A DNA stretch of 64,000 nucleotides from Micromonospora sp. WMMD1082 (GTDB taxonomy: Bacteria > Actinomycetota > Actinomycetes > Mycobacteriales > Micromonosporaceae). Positions 16,630 through 26,823 of the stretch are shown here, piece after piece. The stretch covers positions 3,675,001 to 3,739,000 of the forward strand of contig NZ_JARUBM010000002.1 of NCBI RefSeq assembly GCF_029626175.1, given 5' to 3'. Under the pieces are notes generated by a model. That model had not been told where the DNA came from. It saw only the letters and a program-made list of their open reading frames with translations, and did no database searches. Both the position numbers and the translations under genes were made by a program. Numbering within the stretch: the first letter of the stretch is position 1; each line of letters begins with the position of its first letter.

Positions 16630-18168
16630 TCACTTTTCAAGCCAGACGTCGGTCAGCGCGTAGCGCGCGAACCCGGAGCCGGTCGGTAGGTCGCGGACGT
16701 GCTTGGCGGCCACGTCAACGCCCTCACCGATGCCCCACATCACCCAGCCGGCCTCGTCGGCGAGCCGCCGCTGGAGCTTGTCGAGCGCCAGCCGGCGCTG
16801 CTCCGCGTCCACGGTGGCGAGCGCGGCGGAGAATTCCGCGTCGAACGCGGCGTCCCGCCAGCCGGTCTCGTTCACCGGGGCGTTGCTGAGCAACACGGCG
16901 CGGGCCCAGTGCTGGATCGACAGGGCATCGGTGGTGTATCCCATGTACAGCGGGACCTTGGTGTAGATCTGGGACCAGTAGGTCTCCGGTGGATGCTCCT
17001 CGATCGTGGCCCGGATGTTGACCTCAGCGAGTTGCTGCACGAGTAGCGTGGCGGCGCTGATCATACTGGGGTAGGCCGTGGTTACGTGGATGACGGCGTC
17101 GAAGCCTCCCCCCTGGCCGGCCTGGGACAGCAGGCGGCGGACCTCGTCCAAGTCGCGCGCCGGCGCGGGAAGATCCTTTGGGTACGAGGCGTCGTTGAAA
17201 AACGGGGCGTCGTTGGCGACCGTGCCGTAGCCCAGCAGCACGGTGTCCACCAACGCCTGTCGGTCGACCGCCAGCTTGACCGCCCGGCGCACCTCGATCC
17301 GGTCGAACGGGGCGTGCGTCATGTTCATCACCAGCGGGTAGCTGGCGGCGGCGGGGTGCCGAACCACCGTCAGTCGGCCCGTCGCCTCGGCGCTCCGTGC
17401 CGTCGGATAGCCCACGTTGGCGGCTAGGTCGATCTCGCCTGACGTCACCGCGGTGGAAAGCGCCTGTCCGTCGGCGAACCCGCGGATCTCCAGGGTGTCC
17501 ACCTTCGCCTTCGGACCACGCCACCTCTCGTTGCGGGTCAACGTGGCAGCGCCACCGTCCAAGGCGGACAGTAGAAACGGGCCGGAGCCGATCGGCTTGT
17601 CGAAGGTTGTCGTACCATCCGGCACGATGTAGAGCTGACCGGCGAGGGTGCGCGCCATGTCGGCCTCCGGCGTGCTTGTCTCGAGGATCACCACGTGGTC
17701 GCCCTCGGCGCGGGATTCGGCGAGATCGATGGAGCCAATGCGACCACCGTTCTCCATACTCTTGTCCGCCGTCCGGCGCAGCGAGAAGAGCACGTCGACG
17801 GCACGGACCGGTCGCCCGTCGCTGAAGACCGCGTCGGTGCGGAGCTGGAACCGGTGCCGGGTTGCGCCGTTCTCGACCGTCCAGTCGGTCGCCAGGGCCG
17901 GCAGCACGGCGCCATCGGGACCGGCCGCGACGAGTACGTCGTAGAGCGCGCTCATCCGGAGCCAGTCCGACTCGCCAGGAATCATGCCGTGGGGATCGCT
18001 CGTCACTGCGGCGCCGGAACTGATTGTGCCGACGCGCAGCGTTCCGCCGGCCTGCGGCTGGGTGCCGGCGGAATCACCATCGTCGGCTCCACAGGCGGCC
18101 ACGAGCGGCCCGGCCGCCAGCCCGGCGATCAGTGCCTGTAGCGCTGCGCGACGCGATATCTGGTGCAT
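16630..18168 (-). CDS. ABC transporter substrate-binding lipoprotein, SBP_bac_5 family
   Basis: A 512-residue extracytoplasmic binding protein of the peptide/nickel class. The N-terminus has SRRAALQALIAGLAAG followed by lipobox VAAC (Cys about 26); the twin arginines make Tat export possible. Internal family features include ALATDWTVENGATRHRFQLR and VFSDGRPVRAVDVLFSLRR. AAGGAG before ATG 18168 fixes the start, 13 bp after the PKS stop, so it is cotranscribed with the synthetase. Homologues bind dipeptides, nickel-histidine or opine metallophores. The gene position favours recognition of the locus product or its metal complex. Confidence 0.9.
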   Translation of the reverse strand: MHQISRRAALQALIAGLAAGPLVAACGADDGDSAGTQPQAGGTLRVGTISSGAAVTSDPHGMIPGESDWLRMSALYDVLVAAGPDGAVLPALATDWTVENGATRHRFQLRTDAVFSDGRPVRAVDVLFSLRRTADKSMENGGRIGSIDLAESRAEGDHVVILETSTPEADMARTLAGQLYIVPDGTTTFDKPIGSGPFLLSALDGGAATLTRNERWRGPKAKVDTLEIRGFADGQALSTAVTSGEIDLAANVGYPTARSAEATGRLTVVRHPAAASYPLVMNMTHAPFDRIEVRRAVKLAVDRQALVDTVLLGYGTVANDAPFFNDASYPKDLPAPARDLDEVRRLLSQAGQGGGFDAVIHVTTAYPSMISAATLLVQQLAEVNIRATIEEHPPETYWSQIYTKVPLYMGYTTDALSIQHWARAVLLSNAPVNETGWRDAAFDAEFSAALATVDAEQRRLALDKLQRRLADEAGWVMWGIGEGVDVAAKHVRDLPTGSGFARYALTDVWLEK

Positions 18169-18181
18169 GGTTCTCCTTGTC

Positions 18182-21100
18182 TTATGCGGCGGAATCCCTG
18201 ACCCGGGCCAGGGTGGTGTCGATGTGGCGGGCCACTGCGCTGAGAGCGGGCGACCGCAACATCGAGTAGTGGTGGGCATCGACAACCTTGATGGCCATGG
18301 GGCCGGCCACGAACGGCCCCCAGCCGAGGTCGACCTCGTCGAAGGCGTCGTCCACTCCCATGCCGACCCGGGTGTTGCTGGGCGCAGTGCGTCCGGCACG
18401 CAGCAGGAGGACCGGCACCGTGTCGTCGAGGGGGTGCGCCGTGTGGCCGGCGAGTGCGTCCAGGTGCCGCGTGAACACCTCGAACCGCCGCGCGATCGTG
18501 GGCTCGTCGCGGCCGAGCACACCGTGCTGGCGCAGCAACGTTTCCAGGTCTCCGACGTCGTCGGGCAGGTCGGTGCCCAGGAACGCGGCCACTGACCGGA
18601 GGTAACGCCGCCACAGTTCGGCGCGGGCGCGCGGTCGGTCGAGCCCCTCCTGGGCGATGATCCGGTTCGGGCTGTTCGAATCGATCATGACGAGCTGGGT
18701 GATCGGCTCCCCCCGACGCCGCAGCTCGACAGCCATCTCGTGGGCCACGGTCCCGCCCATCGACCAGCCGCCCAGCAGGTACGGCCCGACCGGCTGCCAG
18801 GCCTGGATCACGTCGATGTACTGGCGCACCACGGTCGGGATGTCCGGTGGGCCGGGCAGTGCCGGATCGGCCAGCACCGGGTCGGTCAATGCGATGACGG
18901 GGTTGTCGACGGAAAGCGCTCGGGCCAGCTCCGCGTAACAGATGACGTCTCCGCCGGAGGGATGAAGGAGGAACAGCGGCGTACCGGTTCCGTCCCGCAG
19001 CGGGACCGCGATGTCGGCGAGCATCGGGCGAGTTGTCGCCGCCCGGTGACCGATGCTGGTTGCCGCCTCCGAGGCGACGTCGGTCGGGACGGTGTCGGCC
19101 GGGGTGGTGGTCTCGCGGCTGCGGAGAATCCGGGCCAGGCCGGCGAGCGTTGGGGCGCGGAGGAAATCGCGCGGGGGCATCGGGCCGCCAAACCGGGCGG
19201 CGACCCGGCCGAGCATCCGTACGGCGAGCAGCGAGTCGCCACCCAACGAGAAGAAGTCCGCCGCGCGATCCACGGCAACTGCGTCGCAGGCATCTGAACC
19301 GAGCACCTCGGACCACACGTCGGCCAGCTCGCGTTCGAGGTCGTCAGTGGGAGGACCGCTCGCTTCCACCGTAGCGGCGCCGTGTTCCGCGAGACGACCC
19401 TCGACGACCGCGACCTCGGCGGGTAGGTCGACCGGCCGGTTCCAGCCCTCGTCAGCCAGCAGCGAGTGGGTCAGCGCCGTCACGTCGGCGACGAGTCCGT
19501 CGACCACGCCCGGCGCGAACAGCTCGTCCACCAGGGCGAAGTTGATGACCAGTTCGGAGCGCAGCTCGAACACCCGGCACTCGAGCCAGATCTGCGGCGT
19601 CCTGACCTGCTGGTAGTAGTCGCCGATGTGCAGTTCGCCGAGTGGGCCGGCCCGCAGCGGCAGTTCCCCGCCGACGGCGTTGTCCAGACCAAGCGTGCTC
19701 TGGAACACCACCGGGGCGACCGCGCGCTTGGTCCCGCGCAGCCGGCCGAGTTCCCGCACCACCTCGACGCCGGTGACGAGATTGTGCGCAAGTGACTCGC
19801 TGACCTCTGCCTGCGTGGCCGCCGCCAACTCGGTGAACGTCGTCCCCCGGGTGAGATCCACCACCACGAGGGTCGTGGTGGAGAATGGCCCCACCATCCG
19901 GTCCACGTCCGGGTGTAACGGCATGCGGTTGAACTGGAGGGTGTTGAGCAGGAAGCGCCGTTCGCCGGTGAGCCGCGACAGCGCGACCCCGAACGCGGTG
20001 AGTAGGGCCGTCGCCGGGGTGACGTTGTACTGGGCGCACAGCTCCCGCAGCCGTGCCCACCGGCCGCCGTCCAGTCGGGACTCGCGGACCCCCATCAGCG
20101 GCGGGTCGACCTGGTACGGGTCGACGACGGTGGGGATCGACGGTGCGGCGGGCAGGCCAGGCAGTCGGTGCCACCACCAGTCCCGGTCGGCCTCCGACTC
20201 GGAGGTACGGCGGATCTGGGCCATCGCGGTGACGTAGTCGCCGAAGTCGACGAGCAACGGCGGCAGCACGGTGTTGGGGTCGGCGACGTAGGTGAACATT
20301 TCGCGGTGCAGGACCGCGCCACCCCAACCGTCACAGGTCAGCAGGCTCAGTGAGAGGTGCAGCAGGCCGCGACGTTCGGGCAGGAACGTCAGGCGCGCCT
20401 CGTAACCGGGTCCGCTCGTCGGGTTGGGGCCGGTGCGGCTCATCTCGGCCCGCAGTGCCGTCACCGCCCGGTCCACCTCTTCCGGAGCGGCGGACCGCAG
20501 GTCGAGGGCCTGCACCGGTCGGTACAGCGACGGATCCTCGACATCCAGGATCCGCTGCGTGCCGTCGGGGAGTAGCCGGGCGCGCAGCATGGGCTGGTGT
20601 GCCACGACCCGGCGCAGGGCGTCGTCGAGCGCGCCGACAGCCCGTTCGGCATCCACCTCGGACAGGCGGATGTCCGTGTATACGTGCACCGATGGGTACG
20701 ACAGCTCCCACCCGCCGTGCTGACCCACGAAGTAGGCCGATTGCAACGGCAGCAGCGGGAATGGCGACTCCCGGTCGATCCGACGCCGTAGCCGGATGTC
20801 GGTTCCCGTGCGTACGGCCGCTCCCGTCGGCTGCGCCCGGACCAGGCCGGCCAGCTCGCGAATGGTCAGCGTCGGCCGGATCTGCGGCAGCGGCAGGCCC
20901 ACCCCGAGGCGCTGGCGGATGCGGGCCGCCATCCGGACCGCGAGGAGGGAGTCGCCGCCGAGATTGAGGAAGCTCGCCTCCGGAGGGATGCTGGCCGGCT
21001 CGACGCCGAGCAACTCGCCCCAGACCTCGGCCAGTGCCGCCTCCGTGGCGCCGGATCCCGGTTTCTCGCCGGAGCCTGACTCGCTGTCGACATTCGGGGG

Positions 21101-24100
21101 ACTCTGCCAGGCTGCGTCGGAGTCGGCTGCGAGTGTCAGTCGGCGTACGTAGCCGTCGAACGCGGCATCCGCCAGCGCCGGATCGAGGACCTGTTCGTTC
21201 ACGTCCCACTGGAGGACCAGCGAATCGCGAAGTTCGAATGCCTGGTGGTCGAGCCACACCTGTGGGGTCTGGCTCACCCCATACACGACCGGGCCGAGCC
21301 AGTCGTGCTCGTGGGACGCGGCGCCGTCGAGGCGATCCAGCCCCAACATGCCGGTGAACACCACGGGTATGTTGACCTGCTCTCCGCTGCGGCGGGCCCG
21401 CTCGGCGAGCAGTTCCAGGCCGGAGTACTCCCGGTGGTCCAGGTCGGCGAAGAGTTGCCGCTGCACCGACCGCACCCGACCGGCGAAGCTCTCGCCGCGA
21501 TCCGGGGCGGCTTCCAGCAACAGCAGCGAAGAGAACTCCCCGACCACCCGGTTGACGTTCGGATGGATCTCGGGGCGGTCGAAGACTGTCACGGTGACGC
21601 TGAACCTCTCGTCGCCTGACCATTCCGCCAGCGTGTCCGCGTACGCACTGAGCAGCACGGCCGTCGGGGAGACCCCGCTCGCGGCGGCTCGCTGCCGTAG
21701 CCGCCGCCACCGGTCCGGCGGCAGTTCCGCCCGGCGGCGCCCGAACCGCGGTGCGCCGGACGGTTCTCGGGCGGGCAGCGCCGGGGCGCCCGGTAGTGTG
21801 TCCAATCGGCCGAGCCAGTACGCGGACGCGCGGCGATAACTGTCGCTACGCGTCCGCTCGTTGAGCGCGGCGACACAGTCGGCGAACGTCACTCCGATCG
21901 GCGGCAGTTCCGCGTCGGGATTCCGGTAGAGGGTGGCCAGCTCGCGGTCTATGATCATGTAGCTGGCGGAGTCGCACATCAGCACATCGACCGAGAGCGC
22001 CACCCGCGCCGCGCCCTCCGGCAGCAGCACGACATGAACCTCCACCAGGGGCCACCGGCCCGGTGCCGCGACCCGGTGGGAGAGACGTTCACGCAGCTCG
22101 CGCAGCGCCTCTGCCTGCCGTTGCGGGGTGGCCTCTCGGCAGTCCACCACCGGGATCCGGTAAGTGGGAACCCGGTCCAGGACCAGGTTCTGCCCCTCAT
22201 CGGTAACCACCGCGCGCAGCATCTCGTGCCGCGCGATCAGGCGGTTCCAGGCTCGCTCATACCGATCGACATCGAGATCCGTGGTGTCATGCTCGTAGTA
22301 GAAGTGGCAACCTACCTCGCCCAGCGTGAAGGCGCCGGTCCGGCCGATCCAGTAGGCATGCTGGACGCGGGTCAGTGGGAACGGGTCGCTGGTCATCGCC
22401 ACCGCCACCGGTGCCGGCGCGGCCGGAACGTGATGGGGCTGCCGCGCCGCGACCAAACTGGCGAGCGCGGCGACCGTGCTGTGGGCGAGCAGCTCGCGCA
22501 GGGAGATCTGCAGCCCGTGACGGTCGCGCAGCGCGGCCAGCACCCGGGTGGCCAGCAATGAGTGGCCGCCAAGGGCGAAGAAGTCGTCCCCGCTGTCGAT
22601 CACCGGGCGCCCGAGCACCTCGCTCCAGAGCGCCGCGACCGTACGCTCGGCGTCGGTGACGAGGCTGCCGTCCATCCCGGTCTCAGCGCGGACCGTGCGG
22701 GTGCCCAGCGTCAGCGAACGCGCGTTGAGGTCGCCCGGCGACACGGCCACCTGAGGCGGGCAGACGCCGGTCGCGGCGAGGCCGGCGAGGCGCAGCAGGG
22801 CGGTCACCGCGTCGTCGGCGTCGAGCGCGTTGCGCATGGTGATTTCGGAGACCGACTCGCGTTCGTCGGCGGTGTCGAACCGCCATCGGTCGGAATCCAG
22901 CGCCAGCCACCGGGCGTCGTTCCCGCCCGTCGCCGTGATCGCCACAGCGTCCATGAACCTGCTTGCTGCCACGTACGGGCTCAGACCGAAACCGCCCACC
23001 GTCCCGGCGGCTGAGGACATCAACAGCACCACCCGGGGACGCTCCGTCGCCGCCATGCCGTCAACCGCTACCCGCAACGCGAGAGTTCCGCTGACCTTGG
23101 GTGCCAGCACCTCGTCCAGGCTCGACTCATCCAGGTCGGAGAGGGGGGTCAGCTCGATCACCACCGGGGCGTGAACGAACAGGTCGATCCGGTCCCACTC
23201 GGCGGTGACCCGGCTCAGCAAAGATCTCACGGCCTCGGGATCGGTAGTGTCCAGTACCTCGACCCGCACCTGTCCGCCGCCGGCGCGCAGCTCCCGCAGT
23301 GCCTCGCGGCGGCGCACCAGTCGTGGCTCGGTCGCACCTGGATCGGGCTCACCGGACCGCCCGGCCAGCACCACTCGGGCGCTGTGATCGGTGATCAGCC
23401 GCCGGGCGAGCGCCAGCCCGACGTTGCCCAGGCCGCCAGTGATCATCACGACCGGCTCGCGTAGTGGCTCGGCGCCACCCGGCACGGGACGCCAGGGCTC
23501 CCACTCCCGGATCCAGCGCCGCCCACCCCGCGAGGCGAGTTCCCAGCCGGACCCGCCGGCCAGCAGGTCCGCTGCCTCGGCCCGGACCGTCCCCACGCCG
23601 TCGGCGCCGTCATCGACGACACCGGGCCAGGCGGGGAGATCGAGAACGCGCCATCGGACGTCCGGTACCTCTTGCGCGAGGACCCGGACCAGACCGCGCG
23701 CGGCGCTCGCCACCGGGTCGATCCGCTCGGTCCCGGTAACCTGCTCGCCGGCCGCGGTGACCTGGAGTATCACCGGAGCGGACGTCGCATCCGTCGCGAT
23801 CAGACTGGCCAACCGCCCAGCGGCCAGCACGTCCGCCCGCACCCGCGTCGCGAGAGCCGCCTCCCCGCCAGAACTCGGCTCGGCGAGCGGCGGGACCGTC
23901 CACAGCACGCCGTCGAGGCGGTCCGCCGGGACATGCGACTCCGGTGCCACTATGTCGGCGCCCACTTCATGGAGCGCGGTCTCGAACTCGGGCACCCGTT
24001 CCCCCCAGACCAGCCAGCGGGTGCCGGCGAGGCCGCCGAGGTCGGCGCGCAACGGCGGGAGCTGCCGCCACGTCGGCACCTGCAAGGGTTCGGTCGCGTC

Positions 24101-26800
24101 GGGTTCGGCGGTATCCGGCCCGAGCACGCCCCCGGTCCGTCTCCGCGCCGGGGGCTCAATCCAGAACCGTTCCCGCTGGAAGGCGTACCCGGGCAAGGAG
24201 AGCCGACGGCGCTCGCCGCGGCCCAGCGCCTCGGTGTCGAGGGGCACGCCGTGGCACCACAGCTGGCCGAGGGCGGCCAGGAACGCGTCGCGGGTCGCAC
24301 CCGCGCCGGAGGTCTCCGCCACCTCGCGCGGATCCGTGACGGTGGTCAGCGCTGCGGGCACCGCGTCGCGCCCGGCACGGGCGGCCAGGGAGGCGATGCC
24401 TGCCCCCGGTCCGACCTGGAGCACTATCGCGGGGCCGTCGGCCAGCGCCGTACGCAGCGCCGCGGCGAACCGGACCGTGGATCGCAGGTGTCGCGCCCAG
24501 CGGTCGGGGTCGGCGAGGTCTTCGGCGGTCGCCACCTCTCCCGTGATCGTGGTGACCAGAGGAACCATTGGTGGCTTAGGCGTGAGCCGGCTGGCGACCG
24601 TCCGGAGCGGTGGCATGATCGGCTCCACCAGGCGGGAGTGGGCAGGCGTATCTATCGACAGCAGGCGGGACTGCTTCCCGGCCGCCGCCAGCCGGCCGGC
24701 CACCGCGTCGACGGCGGCACGCGGCCCCGACAGGACGCAGGCATCGGGCGCGTTGACGGCGGCGAGGTCGAGGTCGGGGTGTTCGGCGAGGAGCGCTAGC
24801 GCGTCCGACTCGGTGATCTCGGCGGCCAGCATGGCGCCGGCGGGGAGCACCGCGAGGCGGACGGACCGCTCGGCGACCAGCTCGGCCGTCTGGCTCGCCG
24901 AGAGCACTCCCGCCACCACGGCAGCCGCGTACTCGCCGACGCTGTGCCCCAACACCATGTCCGGCCGTACGTGGTAATGCTCCAACAGGGTCGCCATGGC
25001 GACGGAGGTGGTGAACGACGCCGGCAAGCCGGTGCGCGGCGAGCGGGCGGCGGCACGGGCGGACGGATCAGTCGGATCTGCCAGCACCACCTGGCGCGGG
25101 TCGTCGCCAGTCAGCCGGTACAGGGTCGCCGAGATCTCGTCCACCGCGGCGGCGAAGACCGGTTCCTCGGCGTAGAGGCCGCGCCCCATGCCCGCGTACT
25201 GGGCGTCGCCGCCAGGGAACGCGAAGACCACCCGGGTGTCGAATCCCGGGTTCCGGGCGACCGGAGTCGCCTGCCGGAGCGCCTCGGCCGCCCCCTGGTC
25301 GGGACGAACGGTCACGGCCACGCGCACCGGCAACTCCGCACGGCCTGTGGCGAGGGTGTGGGCGACGTCGGCCAGGTGGTCGCCCGGGCGGCTTTCGGCG
25401 AGCCGGTCGGCCAGGCGTTGCGCGGTGGCCCGGCACGCCTGATCCGTGGCGGCCGAGACCAGCAGCAGTTGGGCCCGGCCATCGCTGCCGCGGGTGGCAG
25501 CGACGGGCGCCTCGCCGAGCACCACGTGGCAGTCCACGCCGCCGATGCCGAACGAGCTGACCCCTGCCCGGCGCCCGCCGTTGACCGGCTCCCACGGCTC
25601 GGTTTCGGCAACCAGGCGGAACGCGGAGCCGGACAGTTCCAGATCGGGGTTGGGCTGCCGGGCGAAGCGGGAGGCGGGGAGCGTGCGGTGCTGTAGAGCA
25701 AGTATCGTCTTGATCAGCCCGGCGATGCCGGCGGCCGAGTCGGCGTGGCCGAGGTTACCCTTCACCGAGCCCAGGCCGCACCAGGGCCGGACAGCCGCGC
25801 CAAAGACCCGACGCAGTGCGCTGACCTCGATCGGGTCACCGAGCGGCGTCGCGGTGCCGTGACCCTCCAGGTAGGAGATGTCCGTGGCGTCGACGTCGGC
25901 GACGCCGAGCGCCTCGGCGATGGTGCGGGCCTGGCCGGTGACGGAGGGGGCGGTGAAACCGACTCGCTCCGCGCCGTCGTTGCCCAGGGCGGAGCCGAGA
26001 ATCACCGCGCGGATCGGATCCCCGTCGCGCTGCGCGTCGGAGAGCCTCCTCAGGACCACGGCACCCACACCCTGCGTGAACACCGTGCCGCTGGCGTCAG
26101 CGGCGTACGGGCGGGTGTGGCCGTCGCGGGAGAAGGGGCCGTCCGGCACGTAGAGGTAGCCGCGCCCCTGCGGCACCCGCAGTGAGACGCCGCCGGCGAT
26201 GGCGGTGTCGCACTCCTCGTTGAGCAGCGCCTGGACGGCCAGGTGAACTGCGGCCAGGGAGGTGGCGCAGGTGGCCCCGACGCTCACCGCCGGCCCGGTC
26301 GCGCCGAGCCGGTATGCCGTCCGCAGCGGCAGGTAGTCGGCGACGTTCGCGCCGTGCAGTTCCAGGCTGTCGGCGGGGTCGGCGCCTCCACTGGGGTCGA
26401 AGCGGCCAGCCAGGTTGGTGATGAGGTAGGCCGACAGTGCCGACCCGGCGAAGACGCCGGCCACGCCCGCGTTTCGGGTGCCGCCGTGGCCGGCGTCCTC
26501 GAGCGCGTGCCACGCGGACTCCAGGAACAGCCGCTGTTGCGGGTCGAGGATCTCGGCCTCCCGCGCGCCGATGCCGAAGGGGGCCGGGTCGAAGTGGTCC
26601 TGTTCGGACAGCAGGCCACCGACCGGTACGTAGTGGCGGTTGCGTCGCAGCTGCGCGGGCACCCCGGCGCGGATCAGCTCATCGTCGGAGAAGTGGGTGA
26701 GGCCATCGCGCTCCTCGATGAGCAGTCGCCACAGGGCGTCCGCGTCCGGGGCGCCCGGGAAGCGGCACGCAAGACCGACGACGGCTACAGGCTCGTTCAA
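18182..26800 (-). CDS. HMWP1-like hybrid PKS/NRPS (KS-AT-KR-ACP-Cy-PCP-Cy*-PCP-TE)
   Basis: The 2872-residue megasynthase starts at a TTG preceded by GAGGAG. Domains: KS (Cys in GATCATSLAAV about 176, with EGHGTATPLGDP and GNLGHADSAAG), AT (GHSVGEY about 618, more malonyl-like), KR (TGGLGNVG about 1120; SSAAG and SPYVAAS present), ACP (GGHSL about 1410), heterocyclisation domain (about 1475-1890; DVLMCDSAS), PCP (GGDSLLAV about 1947), a second condensation domain (about 2010-2460) with degenerate motif SLLTCDGWG, PCP (about 2520) and thioesterase (GWSMGG about 2680). It lacks any A domain, so cysteine must be loaded in trans, as in yersiniabactin HMWP1. Unlike HMWP1 it has no methyltransferase domains and carries an extra condensation-PCP pair. 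It should extend the bis-thiazoline with a malonate unit, add at least one more thiazoline and release the product. Confidence 0.93.
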   Translation of the reverse strand: MNEPVAVVGLACRFPGAPDADALWRLLIEERDGLTHFSDDELIRAGVPAQLRRNRHYVPVGGLLSEQDHFDPAPFGIGAREAEILDPQQRLFLESAWHALEDAGHGGTRNAGVAGVFAGSALSAYLITNLAGRFDPSGGADPADSLELHGANVADYLPLRTAYRLGATGPAVSVGATCATSLAAVHLAVQALLNEECDTAIAGGVSLRVPQGRGYLYVPDGPFSRDGHTRPYAADASGTVFTQGVGAVVLRRLSDAQRDGDPIRAVILGSALGNDGAERVGFTAPSVTGQARTIAEALGVADVDATDISYLEGHGTATPLGDPIEVSALRRVFGAAVRPWCGLGSVKGNLGHADSAAGIAGLIKTILALQHRTLPASRFARQPNPDLELSGSAFRLVAETEPWEPVNGGRRAGVSSFGIGGVDCHVVLGEAPVAATRGSDGRAQLLLVSAATDQACRATAQRLADRLAESRPGDHLADVAHTLATGRAELPVRVAVTVRPDQGAAEALRQATPVARNPGFDTRVVFAFPGGDAQYAGMGRGLYAEEPVFAAAVDEISATLYRLTGDDPRQVVLADPTDPSARAAARSPRTGLPASFTTSVAMATLLEHYHVRPDMVLGHSVGEYAAAVVAGVLSASQTAELVAERSVRLAVLPAGAMLAAEITESDALALLAEHPDLDLAAVNAPDACVLSGPRAAVDAVAGRLAAAGKQSRLLSIDTPAHSRLVEPIMPPLRTVASRLTPKPPMVPLVTTITGEVATAEDLADPDRWARHLRSTVRFAAALRTALADGPAIVLQVGPGAGIASLAARAGRDAVPAALTTVTDPREVAETSGAGATRDAFLAALGQLWCHGVPLDTEALGRGERRRLSLPGYAFQRERFWIEPPARRRTGGVLGPDTAEPDATEPLQVPTWRQLPPLRADLGGLAGTRWLVWGERVPEFETALHEVGADIVAPESHVPADRLDGVLWTVPPLAEPSSGGEAALATRVRADVLAAGRLASLIATDATSAPVILQVTAAGEQVTGTERIDPVASAARGLVRVLAQEVPDVRWRVLDLPAWPGVVDDGADGVGTVRAEAADLLAGGSGWELASRGGRRWIREWEPWRPVPGGAEPLREPVVMITGGLGNVGLALARRLITDHSARVVLAGRSGEPDPGATEPRLVRRREALRELRAGGGQVRVEVLDTTDPEAVRSLLSRVTAEWDRIDLFVHAPVVIELTPLSDLDESSLDEVLAPKVSGTLALRVAVDGMAATERPRVVLLMSSAAGTVGGFGLSPYVAASRFMDAVAITATGGNDARWLALDSDRWRFDTADERESVSEITMRNALDADDAVTALLRLAGLAATGVCPPQVAVSPGDLNARSLTLGTRTVRAETGMDGSLVTDAERTVAALWSEVLGRPVIDSGDDFFALGGHSLLATRVLAALRDRHGLQISLRELLAHSTVAALASLVAARQPHHVPAAPAPVAVAMTSDPFPLTRVQHAYWIGRTGAFTLGEVGCHFYYEHDTTDLDVDRYERAWNRLIARHEMLRAVVTDEGQNLVLDRVPTYRIPVVDCREATPQRQAEALRELRERLSHRVAAPGRWPLVEVHVVLLPEGAARVALSVDVLMCDSASYMIIDRELATLYRNPDAELPPIGVTFADCVAALNERTRSDSYRRASAYWLGRLDTLPGAPALPAREPSGAPRFGRRRAELPPDRWRRLRQRAAASGVSPTAVLLSAYADTLAEWSGDERFSVTVTVFDRPEIHPNVNRVVGEFSSLLLLEAAPDRGESFAGRVRSVQRQLFADLDHREYSGLELLAERARRSGEQVNIPVVFTGMLGLDRLDGAASHEHDWLGPVVYGVSQTPQVWLDHQAFELRDSLVLQWDVNEQVLDPALADAAFDGYVRRLTLAADSDAAWQSPPNVDSESGSGEKPGSGATEAALAEVWGELLGVEPASIPPEASFLNLGGDSLLAVRMAARIRQRLGVGLPLPQIRPTLTIRELAGLVRAQPTGAAVRTGTDIRLRRRIDRESPFPLLPLQSAYFVGQHGGWELSYPSVHVYTDIRLSEVDAERAVGALDDALRRVVAHQPMLRARLLPDGTQRILDVEDPSLYRPVQALDLRSAAPEEVDRAVTALRAEMSRTGPNPTSGPGYEARLTFLPERRGLLHLSLSLLTCDGWGGAVLHREMFTYVADPNTVLPPLLVDFGDYVTAMAQIRRTSESEADRDWWWHRLPGLPAAPSIPTVVDPYQVDPPLMGVRESRLDGGRWARLRELCAQYNVTPATALLTAFGVALSRLTGERRFLLNTLQFNRMPLHPDVDRMVGPFSTTTLVVVDLTRGTTFTELAAATQAEVSESLAHNLVTGVEVVRELGRLRGTKRAVAPVVFQSTLGLDNAVGGELPLRAGPLGELHIGDYYQQVRTPQIWLECRVFELRSELVINFALVDELFAPGVVDGLVADVTALTHSLLADEGWNRPVDLPAEVAVVEGRLAEHGAATVEASGPPTDDLERELADVWSEVLGSDACDAVAVDRAADFFSLGGDSLLAVRMLGRVAARFGGPMPPRDFLRAPTLAGLARILRSRETTTPADTVPTDVASEAATSIGHRAATTRPMLADIAVPLRDGTGTPLFLLHPSGGDVICYAELARALSVDNPVIALTDPVLADPALPGPPDIPTVVRQYIDVIQAWQPVGPYLLGGWSMGGTVAHEMAVELRRRGEPITQLVMIDSNSPNRIIAQEGLDRPRARAELWRRYLRSVAAFLGTDLPDDVGDLETLLRQHGVLGRDEPTIARRFEVFTRHLDALAGHTAHPLDDTVPVLLLRAGRTAPSNTRVGMGVDDAFDEVDLGWGPFVAGPMAIKVVDAHHYSMLRSPALSAVARHIDTTLARVRDSAA

Positions 26801-26823
26801 GGCGTCTCCTCGGGGGGTGCTCG

